Source: Cryobacterium arcticum (lineage in GTDB: Bacteria > Actinomycetota > Actinomycetes > Actinomycetales > Microbacteriaceae). Taken from it: a DNA stretch of 64,000 nt. The position numbers and the translations under genes were made by a program. Location: the NCBI RefSeq assembly GCF_001679725.1, contig NZ_CP016282.1, positions 3,472,001-3,536,000 of the forward strand, given 5' to 3'. The first letter of the stretch is position 1. Every line of letters begins with the position of its first letter. Below the pieces are notes generated by a model, which was not told where the DNA came from, made no database searches, and saw only the letters and a list, made by a program, of their open reading frames with translations. Shown in pieces: positions 19,582 to 26,258 of this stretch.

Positions 19582-19654
19582 GGCCCCATCGTTTAGCGGC
19601 CTAGGACGGCGCCCTTTCACGGCGTTAACACGGGTTCGAATCCCGTTGGGGCTA
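19582..19654 (+). tRNA. tRNA-Glu (UUC)
   Basis: A 73-nt cloverleaf. The acceptor GGCCCCA pairs with TGGGGCT (G-U at the first pair). The anticodon stem GCGCC/GGCGT encloses the loop CTTTCAC with anticodon TTC. The T arm CGGGTTCGAATCCCG is canonical. No CCA is encoded; the sequence after the discriminator A is CGC. It is first in the cluster. Confidence 0.95.
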
Positions 19655-19721
19655 CGCATACTGTAGGTTGTACTCGGCACGAAAAGTTAGACAGCAAGAA
19701 AGCACGACAGCATCAAAGTTT

Positions 19722-19798
19722 GGCCCTGTAGCGCAGTTGGTTAGCGCGCCGCCCTGTCACGGCGGAGGTCGCCGGTTCAAGTCCGGTCAGGGTCGCCA
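19722..19798 (+). tRNA. tRNA-Asp (GUC)
   Basis: 77 nt including an encoded CCA. The anticodon stem CCGCC/GGCGG holds the loop CTGTCAC (anticodon GTC). The acceptor GGCCCTG pairs with CAGGGTC (one G-U), the discriminator is G and CCA ends at 19798. It lies 67 nt after tRNA-Glu and is followed at once by a hairpin. Confidence 0.95.
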
Positions 19799-19805
19799 AG
19801 GCGAC

Positions 19806-19837
19806 AAGCCCTTTCGAAAGAAGGGGCTTTTCTCCTT
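19806..19837 (+). terminator. Hairpin with T-rich tail after tRNA-Asp
   Basis: AAGCCCTTTC (19806-19815), GAAA tetraloop, GAAGGGGCTT (19820-19829): a 10-bp stem with one G-U pair, followed by TTCTCCTT. It could terminate part of the transcription or mark a processing site before tRNA-Phe, which has no obvious promoter of its own. Confidence 0.65.
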
Positions 19838-19865
19838 ACAGAAGGCGCTCACGTAGCTGTCTTCT

Positions 19866-19938
19866 GGCCCTGTAGCTCAGTTGGTAGAGCGTTCGACTGA
19901 AAATCGAAAGGTCACCGGATCGACGCCGGTCGGGGCCA
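19866..19938 (+). tRNA. tRNA-Phe (GAA)
   Basis: 73 nt; the anticodon loop CTGAAAA has GAA. The acceptor GGCCCTG pairs with CGGGGCC (one G-U), with discriminator A and no encoded CCA. The T stem ACCGG/CCGGT is perfect but its loop reads ATCGACG, so position 54 is A instead of the nearly universal T. Confidence 0.93.
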
Positions 19939-19941
19939 CTT

Positions 19942-19978
19942 GGCCATCTGCGGGCTTCTACCGCAGGTGGCCTTTTTT
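19942..19978 (+). terminator. Rho-independent terminator of the tRNA cluster
   Basis: The stem GGCCATCTGCGG (from 19942) pairs with CCGCAGGTGGCC (19961-19972) across a short loop, and six T residues follow (19973-19978). It starts four nt after tRNA-Phe. This is a textbook terminator. Confidence 0.92.
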
Positions 19979-20065
19979 GTGCCCGCCAACCGTGAGCTCA
20001 GTACCCAAAACACGCCGAATGTGGTGCTTTCCTCGCAGTTCGCGGATGTATGCGACCATTTGGGC

Positions 20066-20857
20066 ATGAAACGCTCCGCCTCCGCACATCTCGAGCTGCG
20101 GGCCATGGGGCCTGCCGAGCTGGTCCTGTCCGTCGCCGTCGCCGCGGATGCGAGCGCCACCGAGCTGCTCACGATCCTGCAGGACGGCCGGCCGCTCGAC
20201 TATCGGGAGACCCTGGACCAGCACGGCACCCGTCTGCAGCTCGTGTCGGTGCAGGCCGGGAAGATCGACATCGACTACACCGTCGAGGTGTCCGGCCAGT
20301 CGCCGGAGGCCGAGGTGACCGACATCGACATCGTGCGGTACCTGCGACCGAGCCGGTACTGCGAGTCCGACCACCTGTGGCCCACCGCCCAGGCCGAGTT
20401 CCGCGGCCTCACCGGCACCGAGCTCCTCGACGCTGTCACCACCTGGGTGGGCCGCCACCTCAGTTACGTTCCCGGTGCCAGCCTGCCCACGGATGGCGCG
20501 GTGCGCACCCTGCTGGCCCGGCAGGGGGTCTGCCGGGACTACGCGCACCTCGTCATCGCGTTCCTACGCGCCCACGACGTGCCCGCCCGACTCGTGTCGG
20601 TGTACGCCCCAGGGCTCTCGCCCATGGACTTCCACGCCGTGGCCGAGGCGTATCTTGACGGGGCCTGGCAGGTCGTGGACGCCACGGGCCTGGCCCCGCG
20701 GCAGTCGCTCATGCGGATCGCCACCGGCCGGGACGCCGCCGACACCGCGTTCCTCTCCTCCGCGGGCGCTGCGGTGCTCCTGAACGTACTGACCGTGACG
20801 GCGGTCGCCGAGGTTTTGCCCCGCGACGACGTGAGCCAGCCCGAGCGACTTCGCTAG
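20066..20857 (+). CDS. Transglutaminase-like cysteine protease family protein
   Basis: 263 residues from ATG 20066. An N-terminal beta-rich domain (about 1-110) is followed by the transglutaminase-like core. The catalytic triad is visible: Cys in RQGVCRDYAHL, His in PMDFHAVAEAYLDG and Asp in WQVVDATGLAP. Bacterial members may act as proteases, peptide N-glycanases or crosslinkers, so the substrate cannot be told. There is no signal peptide; it is probably cytoplasmic. An in-frame extension back to 19940 would run into the tRNA terminator, so the internal ATG is preferred. Its stop overlaps the stop of the convergent neighbour (CTAG). Confidence 0.85.
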   Translation: MKRSASAHLELRAMGPAELVLSVAVAADASATELLTILQDGRPLDYRETLDQHGTRLQLVSVQAGKIDIDYTVEVSGQSPEAEVTDIDIVRYLRPSRYCESDHLWPTAQAEFRGLTGTELLDAVTTWVGRHLSYVPGASLPTDGAVRTLLARQGVCRDYAHLVIAFLRAHDVPARLVSVYAPGLSPMDFHAVAEAYLDGAWQVVDATGLAPRQSLMRIATGRDAADTAFLSSAGAAVLLNVLTVTAVAEVLPRDDVSQPERLR

Positions 20858-21885
20858 CCCGAGGTCGGACGCACGACGGCGGGCGACCACGCATGTTCAA
20901 TGAAGAGCTCCGGCTCCGCCTTGCCATCGGCCTTGACCGACCAGATATCGCTGTCGCCCGGAGCGTCGGCGCGTGGCAGGCCATAGAGCAGCGTGGAGTT
21001 GTCCAGCCACTCCACCTGATCGTCGACGCTTCGCTCCCCCGGGAGCACCGTCTCGACATTCGTGGCAAGGTTCAGCACGGCGATCGCCCAATCGCCGGAC
21101 GGAGTGCCGGCGGGCCGGGTCTTGTACGCCACCCGGGTGCCGTCCGGGGAGAGGTAGGGGCATTCGGCGTTGCCGCGCACGGCGACCAGAGTGCGGGCAG
21201 CGAAGTCACCGCGCACCAGCCAGGTCTGCCCATTCGACGCCGCCGTGGCGTAGAAGGTGTTGTCGTCGGCCGAGAAGGTGACGCCCCAGAAGTTGCGGTC
21301 GGCTCCGGTCACCGGCTGCCCGCCGACCGTGAGCGTGAAGTCCTCAAGGTCCACCGGCTCGGTTGACGAGTCCGCGCCCTTCAGGGCGAGGACCCGAGTG
21401 GAGATGGAGAACCCGACAGTGGCGTAGGACTCACCGGTGATGAAGGCGCTGTATGCGACATACGCCCCATCCTCGGAGAACCGGGTGCGGCTGGGCACGC
21501 CAGGCAGCGGCCAGGAGTGCAGGGGCCGCCAGGACGCGTCGAACAGGGTGGCCGAGAACGTCGTGACCACGCCGCGGTCGATTGTCAGGCACATCTGGGC
21601 ATCGTCGGTCGCGTCCACCCGGTCACAGGCCACCTGACTGACAACGCGGGCGGCAGATGGGTCGGCCAGCGGGACGGCGGCGACAAGTCCGTATCCGGCT
21701 CCGGCTGCGGTATTGCGGAACAGGATGCGGGGGGCGCCACCTACGGTGTCGACGGAGGCCGTGTCGACCGAGCTTGGCGCGTCCTGTGCCGCCCGGAACG
21801 CGGCGTATTGTGCCGCCCCGAAGGCGGCGGCTCCGCCCACGAGCAGGAGTGCCGACAGCGCAACGACGACCTGCCTGATCTTCAT
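20854..21885 (-). CDS. Membrane-anchored beta-propeller-like protein
   Basis: 343 residues from ATG 21885, which overlaps the MFS gene stop (ATGA). One N-terminal membrane helix (about 7-28) is followed by an extracytoplasmic region. Repeated short motifs resemble TolB/WD40-like propeller blades: RFSEDGAYVAYSAF, VTFSADDNTFYATA, CPYLSPDGTRVAYKT, VEWLDNSTLLYGLPR and SDIWSVKADG. There are no catalytic residues I can name. Tight coupling to the transporter suggests it could be a partner, sensor or lipid-layer binding protein for it; this is inferred. Confidence 0.75.
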   Translation of the reverse strand: MKIRQVVVALSALLLVGGAAAFGAAQYAAFRAAQDAPSSVDTASVDTVGGAPRILFRNTAAGAGYGLVAAVPLADPSAARVVSQVACDRVDATDDAQMCLTIDRGVVTTFSATLFDASWRPLHSWPLPGVPSRTRFSEDGAYVAYSAFITGESYATVGFSISTRVLALKGADSSTEPVDLEDFTLTVGGQPVTGADRNFWGVTFSADDNTFYATAASNGQTWLVRGDFAARTLVAVRGNAECPYLSPDGTRVAYKTRPAGTPSGDWAIAVLNLATNVETVLPGERSVDDQVEWLDNSTLLYGLPRADAPGDSDIWSVKADGKAEPELFIEHAWSPAVVRPTSG

Positions 21886-23150
21886 ATGGTGGCGCGGTCG
21901 GTGGCCCGCGTGCGCAGGACAACCAGTCCGGTGGGGATCGCGATCGCGATCGCGATCGAGAACCCGGCCAGAGCGACCACCGGCCCGAACGCGAACCACA
22001 GCACCCCGAACACCGTGGAGGCGACGAACCGGGCGAGGGCGACCACTGTCTGGGCGGCCGCCAGACCGCTGGCAGTGCCCCCCGCCGGGGCCACCCCGGC
22101 GGCCAGCGCCGCCAGCACCCCGTCTGTTGCGGCATAGAAGGTACCAAGGAGCACCAGGCAGGCAAGCGTCTGAGGCACGCCCGCAATCGGCGCGAGCGCG
22201 CACAAATACGAGAAGAGCAGGGCCACATGCCCAAGCACAAAGATCCGGGGCCGGCCGAACCTATCGGCCAGACGGCCGAGTGGCACCGCCAGAGCGAGGA
22301 AGACGGCATTGGTGCCGACGTAGAGCAGCGGAAACCAGGCCGCGGCAAAATCCGTGTTCGACTGCAGCACCAGGTAGATGAAGCCGTCACCCACGGTGCA
22401 CAGGCCAAAAACCCCGGCAACGATGAGCACTCGGCGGAGGCGAGGATCGGCGAGACTACGCCACCGGAAGGGTGGCCGGGCGGGCTCGTCGCCGCCGGCG
22501 GCCGCCATGGCGGGTCGACCGATACGGCCGGGAACCAGGACGCCCAGCACCAGCACGCCGAGCAGCGCACAGGCGGCGGAGAGCGCGAACACCGTGCTGA
22601 ACCCGGTTGGGATCAACAGCAGGATCAGGAACGCCAACAGTGGACCAACGGCGGCGCCGATGGTGTCCAGCATCCGGTGTACGCCGAAGGACCGGCCGAG
22701 GATCGCGGGATCCGACGCCGCCGTGATCATCGCGTCTCTCGGGGCGGTGCGGATGCCCTTACCGAGCCTGTCGACGGTGACGACACCGACCACGGAGGCG
22801 AACCCGCTGGCGAACAGCAACCAGACCCGGGCCAGAGCGGAGATGCCGTACCCTGCGAAGGCGACCCATTTGGGCCGGTCGGTGCGGTCCGACAACCAGC
22901 CGCCACCGATTCGAACGATCGCGCTGATGCCCTGGTAGATGCCGTCGATGAATCCGTAGGCGATGGTAGTGAGGCCCAGAACACCGGTGAGATAAAGGGG
23001 CAGTATCGCCGCGACGGACTCCGATGAGATGTCCGTCAGCAGGCTGACCACGCCCAGGCTGACGACAACTGACGACACCGCTCTGGCGCCTGGGCCCCTG
23101 CCGGACGGCTCGTCCTTCATGCTGGCGCGATCGGCGAAGGAGATGTACAT
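21882..23150 (-). CDS. MFS transporter
   Basis: 422 residues with about 12 membrane helices. The MFS motif A between helices 2 and 3 is visible as GGWLSDRTDRPKWV and its half-repeat as GRLADRFGRPRIFV. VDRLGKGIRTAPRDAMI between helices 4 and 5 resembles a subgroup of MFS proteins whose substrate is not settled. The last helix contains an alternating Ala-Ile run encoded by GATCGC repeats. Most likely a drug or metabolite exporter; the substrate cannot be determined. It is co-transcribed with the downstream propeller-like gene. Confidence 0.88.
   Translation of the reverse strand: MYISFADRASMKDEPSGRGPGARAVSSVVVSLGVVSLLTDISSESVAAILPLYLTGVLGLTTIAYGFIDGIYQGISAIVRIGGGWLSDRTDRPKWVAFAGYGISALARVWLLFASGFASVVGVVTVDRLGKGIRTAPRDAMITAASDPAILGRSFGVHRMLDTIGAAVGPLLAFLILLLIPTGFSTVFALSAACALLGVLVLGVLVPGRIGRPAMAAAGGDEPARPPFRWRSLADPRLRRVLIVAGVFGLCTVGDGFIYLVLQSNTDFAAAWFPLLYVGTNAVFLALAVPLGRLADRFGRPRIFVLGHVALLFSYLCALAPIAGVPQTLACLVLLGTFYAATDGVLAALAAGVAPAGGTASGLAAAQTVVALARFVASTVFGVLWFAFGPVVALAGFSIAIAIAIPTGLVVLRTRATDRATI
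21936..21959. repeat. GATCGC hexamer repeat inside the MFS gene
   Basis: Three copies of GATCGC and a fourth ending in A (GATCGA) lie in tandem. The unit is 6 bp, so gain or loss of copies keeps the frame and changes the length of an Ala-Ile run in the last membrane region. Confidence 0.8.
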
Positions 23151-23162
23151 AATCCGGTGCCG

Positions 23163-24134
23163 CTACCGGGGAAGGACGAGGAGCGCGAGGATGGTGTAGC
23201 CGCTTCCTCCGCTTCCGGTCGGCGTCACGGTGACGGTGACTGACTCGGCACCGCGGTTGTACTCCCTGGCTGTCGACCCACCCACCGCAGGTGCCTCGGC
23301 CGGATTGAATCCGTAGGTGGCCAATGCCGCATCGTATTCAGCGAGCACCTCGGTTCCGGCCGTCGGTGTGGTCGCGGTCAGTGATGCGCGGACCCGCTCG
23401 TTCTCCACGGTGATGTCGGAGGTGGAGACCGTGGAACGGGCTGCAACTGGAATGCCGGAGGGGAAGCCGTCGACCACCTTGTTCTGGGCCGTGGCTGAGT
23501 CGGGAACCGGACCGGAAAGCAGGGCGGGCACCGGAACGGACGGCGGCAAGGTCGGGCTCGCTGCAGCGGAGTCGCTCACCGCCGGCGGGATTTCCGTGGC
23601 CGACTCTGGCTGGGCCGCCGCGGTGTCCGGCGAGTCTGATGCCGTCGGCACCGGAGGGCCGGGTATCGGCTCGTCACCGGCTCCAGGAGTCGGTGTGGGC
23701 CGGGCGGACGACGACGGAAGGCCGGCTGGGCCCCCTGCCAGCGGGGAGGCGGACGGTTGCCCCGACGGAGAGGAACTGGAACCTACGGCACCGCTCGTGC
23801 CCGGTGCCGGGGTGGTGAGGGCGATAACGATCACTACCGCCACCAGGAGGGCGAGCGCACCCACGGCGGCGGCCAGCCGGAGACGCCGGGTATTTGCAGT
23901 CACTTCTGAGCCTCGAATCTGGGAGTTCGCGGGAGCAAGCGAGGGCAGCATATCCAGGTTCTCGGGAGTGGGCGGCCCACCTTCGAGGGCCATTATGCAG
24001 GCCTGGCGCAACCGATTCGGCGAGGCAGGATTGTCCCCCGGACGGGTCGCAGCGACGCCGACGGGCATCGGGCTACTGTCCCTCGTGAACACATATGAGG
24101 GTTCGTCAATCTCTGTGTGATCGGGGGCGACCAC
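23163..24134 (-). CDS. Pro/Ser/Thr-rich membrane-anchored protein
   Basis: 323 residues with one membrane helix (about 84-106, LAAAVGALALLVAVVIVIALT). The N-terminus of about 80 residues is cytoplasmic. A long low-complexity Pro/Ser/Thr segment (110-215) follows, then a small folded C-terminal domain (about 225-323) containing VENERVRASLTATTPTAG and AEYDAALATYGFNPAE. I do not recognise the domain. The layout resembles a wall-spanning anchor. GTG 24134 has AGGAGG upstream at a long spacing; ATG 24069 is an alternative. It is divergent from the first EPS unit, which begins within 60 nt, so its control may be shared. Confidence 0.65.
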   Translation of the reverse strand: MVAPDHTEIDEPSYVFTRDSSPMPVGVAATRPGDNPASPNRLRQACIMALEGGPPTPENLDMLPSLAPANSQIRGSEVTANTRRLRLAAAVGALALLVAVVIVIALTTPAPGTSGAVGSSSSPSGQPSASPLAGGPAGLPSSSARPTPTPGAGDEPIPGPPVPTASDSPDTAAAQPESATEIPPAVSDSAAASPTLPPSVPVPALLSGPVPDSATAQNKVVDGFPSGIPVAARSTVSTSDITVENERVRASLTATTPTAGTEVLAEYDAALATYGFNPAEAPAVGGSTAREYNRGAESVTVTVTPTGSGGSGYTILALLVLPR

Positions 24135-24166
24135 CCAGCGGTTCGCCCTCCTAACCTCGTCCGCTA

Positions 24167-24189
24167 CCTGTACACCCGAAATGCAGGGG
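24167..24189 (+). promoter_or_regulatory. Conserved element 1 upstream of EPS unit 1
   Basis: CCTGTA-C-ACCCGAAATGCAGGGG. The same element occurs at 50562-50583 with one change (A for C) over 22 bp. Its ends CCTGTA and TGCAGG form a 6-bp inverted repeat (one G-U) around a 9-nt loop, and its GCAGGGG also serves as ribosome site for the leader frame starting at 24195. It could be an operator, an RNA hairpin or both. Confidence 0.6.
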
Positions 24190-24194
24190 ATCCC

Positions 24195-24272
24195 GTGAAC
24201 ACCTCATTGCCCTGCCGAGCCTTTCGGCACCCCACTTGTCCCGCCCTGAACCCGCACGCGGGGAACGGCTGA
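24195..24272 (+). CDS. 25-residue leader peptide of EPS unit 1
   Basis: GTG 24195 with AGGGG 5 nt upstream opens 25 codons. The stop TGA (24270-24272) overlaps the ATG of the acetyltransferase gene (TGATG). The peptide begins MNTSLPCRAFRHPT. It is related to the leader at 50592, which begins MNPSLKCRPIRRPT: 9 of the first 14 residues match. Six of those nine conserved codons differ only at a synonymous third position (AAC/AAT, TCA/TCT, TGC/TGT, CGA/CGG, CGG/CGT, ACT/ACA), which indicates selection on the peptide. It contains Cys, Arg and Pro, so translation-dependent control of the operon is likely. I know of no described family. Confidence 0.6.
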   Translation: MNTSLPCRAFRHPTCPALNPHAGNG

Positions 24273-24856
24273 TGGCGTTCTCGGCCACCGCCGACATCGA
24301 CCCGACGGCCGAGATAGCTCCCGGTACCATGATCTGGCATCTGAGCCAGGTACGTGAGTACGCCAGGATCGGCCCGGGCTGCATCCTCGGCCGCGGTTCG
24401 TACATCGGGCCGGGTGTGATTCTGGGCAAGAACTGCAAAGTGCAAAACTTCGCGCTGGTCTACGAGCCCGCGCTACTTGAGGACGGCGTCTTCGTCGGCC
24501 CAGCCGCCGTCCTCACCAACGACCAGTTCCCTCGGGCGGTAACCGTCGACGGTGTCAGAAAGACCGCAGACGACTGGGATCTCGTCGGTGTCACGGTGCG
24601 CACCGGGGCATCCATCGGCGCCCGGGCCGTCTGCATCGCGCCCCTCACCATCGGACGCTGGGCCACCATCGCCGCCGGCGCCGTAGTCACCAAGGACGTG
24701 CCTGATTTCGCCCTCATGGTCGGTGTGCCTGCCCGGCAGGTCGGCTGGGTCGGCCGGAGCGGCGTACCGCTGCGGGCGACCGGGGCCGACACGTTCACCT
24801 GCCCGGCCACCGGGGAACAGTACCGCGAACACGAAGGGAAACTGACGCTCCTATGA
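24272..24856 (+). CDS. Sugar N-acetyltransferase, left-handed beta-helix (WbpD/WlbB type)
   Basis: 194 residues from ATG 24272. Hexapeptide repeats run almost from the N-terminus (VREYARIGPGCILGRGSYIGPGVILGKNCKVQNFALVYEPALLEDGVFVGPAAVLTND as interrupted I-G-x4 turns), then VRTGASIGARAVCIAPLTIG and the C-terminal VGVPARQVGWVGR. This pattern matches UDP-2-acetamido-3-amino-2,3-dideoxy-glucuronate N-acetyltransferases, which acetylate C3-amino sugars. The Gfo/Idh dehydrogenase and DegT aminotransferases needed for earlier steps lie elsewhere in this locus. The start overlaps the leader stop and the stop overlaps the next start (ATGA). Specificity is inferred. Confidence 0.85.
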   Translation: MAFSATADIDPTAEIAPGTMIWHLSQVREYARIGPGCILGRGSYIGPGVILGKNCKVQNFALVYEPALLEDGVFVGPAAVLTNDQFPRAVTVDGVRKTADDWDLVGVTVRTGASIGARAVCIAPLTIGRWATIAAGAVVTKDVPDFALMVGVPARQVGWVGRSGVPLRATGADTFTCPATGEQYREHEGKLTLL

Positions 24857-26253
24857 TCCATGCAACTGCACAACCGACGAAACAGCGCGCACCCCGCGTG
24901 CTGATCATCGTTCAGAACCTTCCTGTGCCCCTCGACCGCCGAGTCTGGCTGGAATGCCAGGCGCTCAGTGCTCAGGGCTACTCGGTGTCGGTGATCTGCC
25001 CCAAGGGGCCGCATGACCCGGCCCGGCAGGTCATCGACGGCATCGCCATCTACAAGTACCTGCCCCCGCCCGAAGCGAAGGGAGCACTCGGCTTCGTCGT
25101 CGAGTTCGTCTACTGCTGGCTGCGCACGGCGTTGCTGTCCACCAGGGTCTGGCGAGAGCGCGGCTTCGACGTGATCCAGGCCTGCAATCCTCCGGACACG
25201 TATTGGGCCCTCGCCTGGCTGTGGAAGCGGATGGGCGTGCGTTTCGTGTTCGACCACCACGACCTGAATCCTGAGCTGTTCCTCTCCAGGTTCGGCCGCC
25301 CGCGTTCGGCTCTGGCCCGCGCCCAATTCAACGGCCTGCTCTGGCTGGAGCGGATGACGTTCCGTGTCGCCGACCATGTGATCTCCACAAATGCCTCGTA
25401 TCGGTCGATCGCGTTGCGGCGGGGCAAGGTGGCTCCGGAGCGGGTCACTGTGGTGCGCAGCGGCCCGGATACAACGGTCATGCGCCCGAAGAACCCGGCT
25501 TCTGAGATCCGCAGGCACGCCGGCCCGCTGCTGGCGTATCTGGGCATCATGGGCCCACAGGACGGCGTCGACCAAGTCCTCACCCTCACGGACGAGCTGG
25601 TGAATGTGCGCGGCCGAACCAACCTGCGCGTGGTGATCATGGGCTTCGGTGACTGCCTCGAGGCCCTGCAGGGGCAGTGCACCGCCGCCGGCCTCGACCC
25701 GTACGTCACGTTCACCGGTCGGGTCGGACCTGACACCATCGGCGAGATCCTCAGTGCGGCCGACATAGGTCTCGGCCCTGACCTCAACACTCCCCTGAAC
25801 AACCTGTCCACGATGAACAAGACGATGGAATACATGGCGTTCGCCCTCCCCTCCGTGTCTTTCGACCTTGCCGAGACCCGCTTGTCCGGCGGCGATGCGG
25901 CGATCTACGTGCCCTCAGGCGACATCTCGGCGTTCGCCGACGAGGTGGAAGCGCTGTTGGACGACCCCGTGCGACGGGCGGCCCTCGGCCGGGCGGCCAG
26001 GCAACGTGCCGAACGGGTGCTCGACTGGCAGGCTCAGGCACAGGCGTATGTCGGCGCGATGGACCAGGTGCTCGGCCGCCGCCAGGACCCCGCCGCGGCG
26101 GATGCGTGGCCGTTCACCCCCAGGGTGGTCACCGACCGAGCCGATGCCGTCGACCTGCAGGACTCGACCGCATTCGACCGCTTCCTGGTCACCCGCGGCC
26201 GCCCCGGGCACGGCGCCCCGGACCGCGTGGCCACGACGACGGTGTTGGAGTAG
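24853..26253 (+). CDS. Glycosyltransferase family 4
   Basis: 466 residues with the two-domain GT-B fold. The N-terminal domain starts VLIIVQNLPVPLDRRVWLECQALSAQGYSVSVICPKG, a signature of the exopolysaccharide GT4 group that has LDRRVW. The donor-binding C-terminal domain contains VTFTGRVG, then EMxA-like MEYMAFALPSVSFDLAETRLSGGDAAIYVPSGD. The last 60 residues extend beyond the catalytic fold. A cytosolic enzyme adding a sugar from a nucleotide donor to the lipid-linked repeat unit. The linkage cannot be told. Confidence 0.9.
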   Translation: MIHATAQPTKQRAPRVLIIVQNLPVPLDRRVWLECQALSAQGYSVSVICPKGPHDPARQVIDGIAIYKYLPPPEAKGALGFVVEFVYCWLRTALLSTRVWRERGFDVIQACNPPDTYWALAWLWKRMGVRFVFDHHDLNPELFLSRFGRPRSALARAQFNGLLWLERMTFRVADHVISTNASYRSIALRRGKVAPERVTVVRSGPDTTVMRPKNPASEIRRHAGPLLAYLGIMGPQDGVDQVLTLTDELVNVRGRTNLRVVIMGFGDCLEALQGQCTAAGLDPYVTFTGRVGPDTIGEILSAADIGLGPDLNTPLNNLSTMNKTMEYMAFALPSVSFDLAETRLSGGDAAIYVPSGDISAFADEVEALLDDPVRRAALGRAARQRAERVLDWQAQAQAYVGAMDQVLGRRQDPAAADAWPFTPRVVTDRADAVDLQDSTAFDRFLVTRGRPGHGAPDRVATTTVLE

Positions 26254-26258
26254 GAATC

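Noticed and set aside
17823..19604. Long plus-strand frame of 593 codons opposite the M23 gene
   Set aside because: Antisense shadow of a gene with a signal peptide, coiled coil and intact zinc ligands; the predicted product is low-complexity Gly/Val/Ala.
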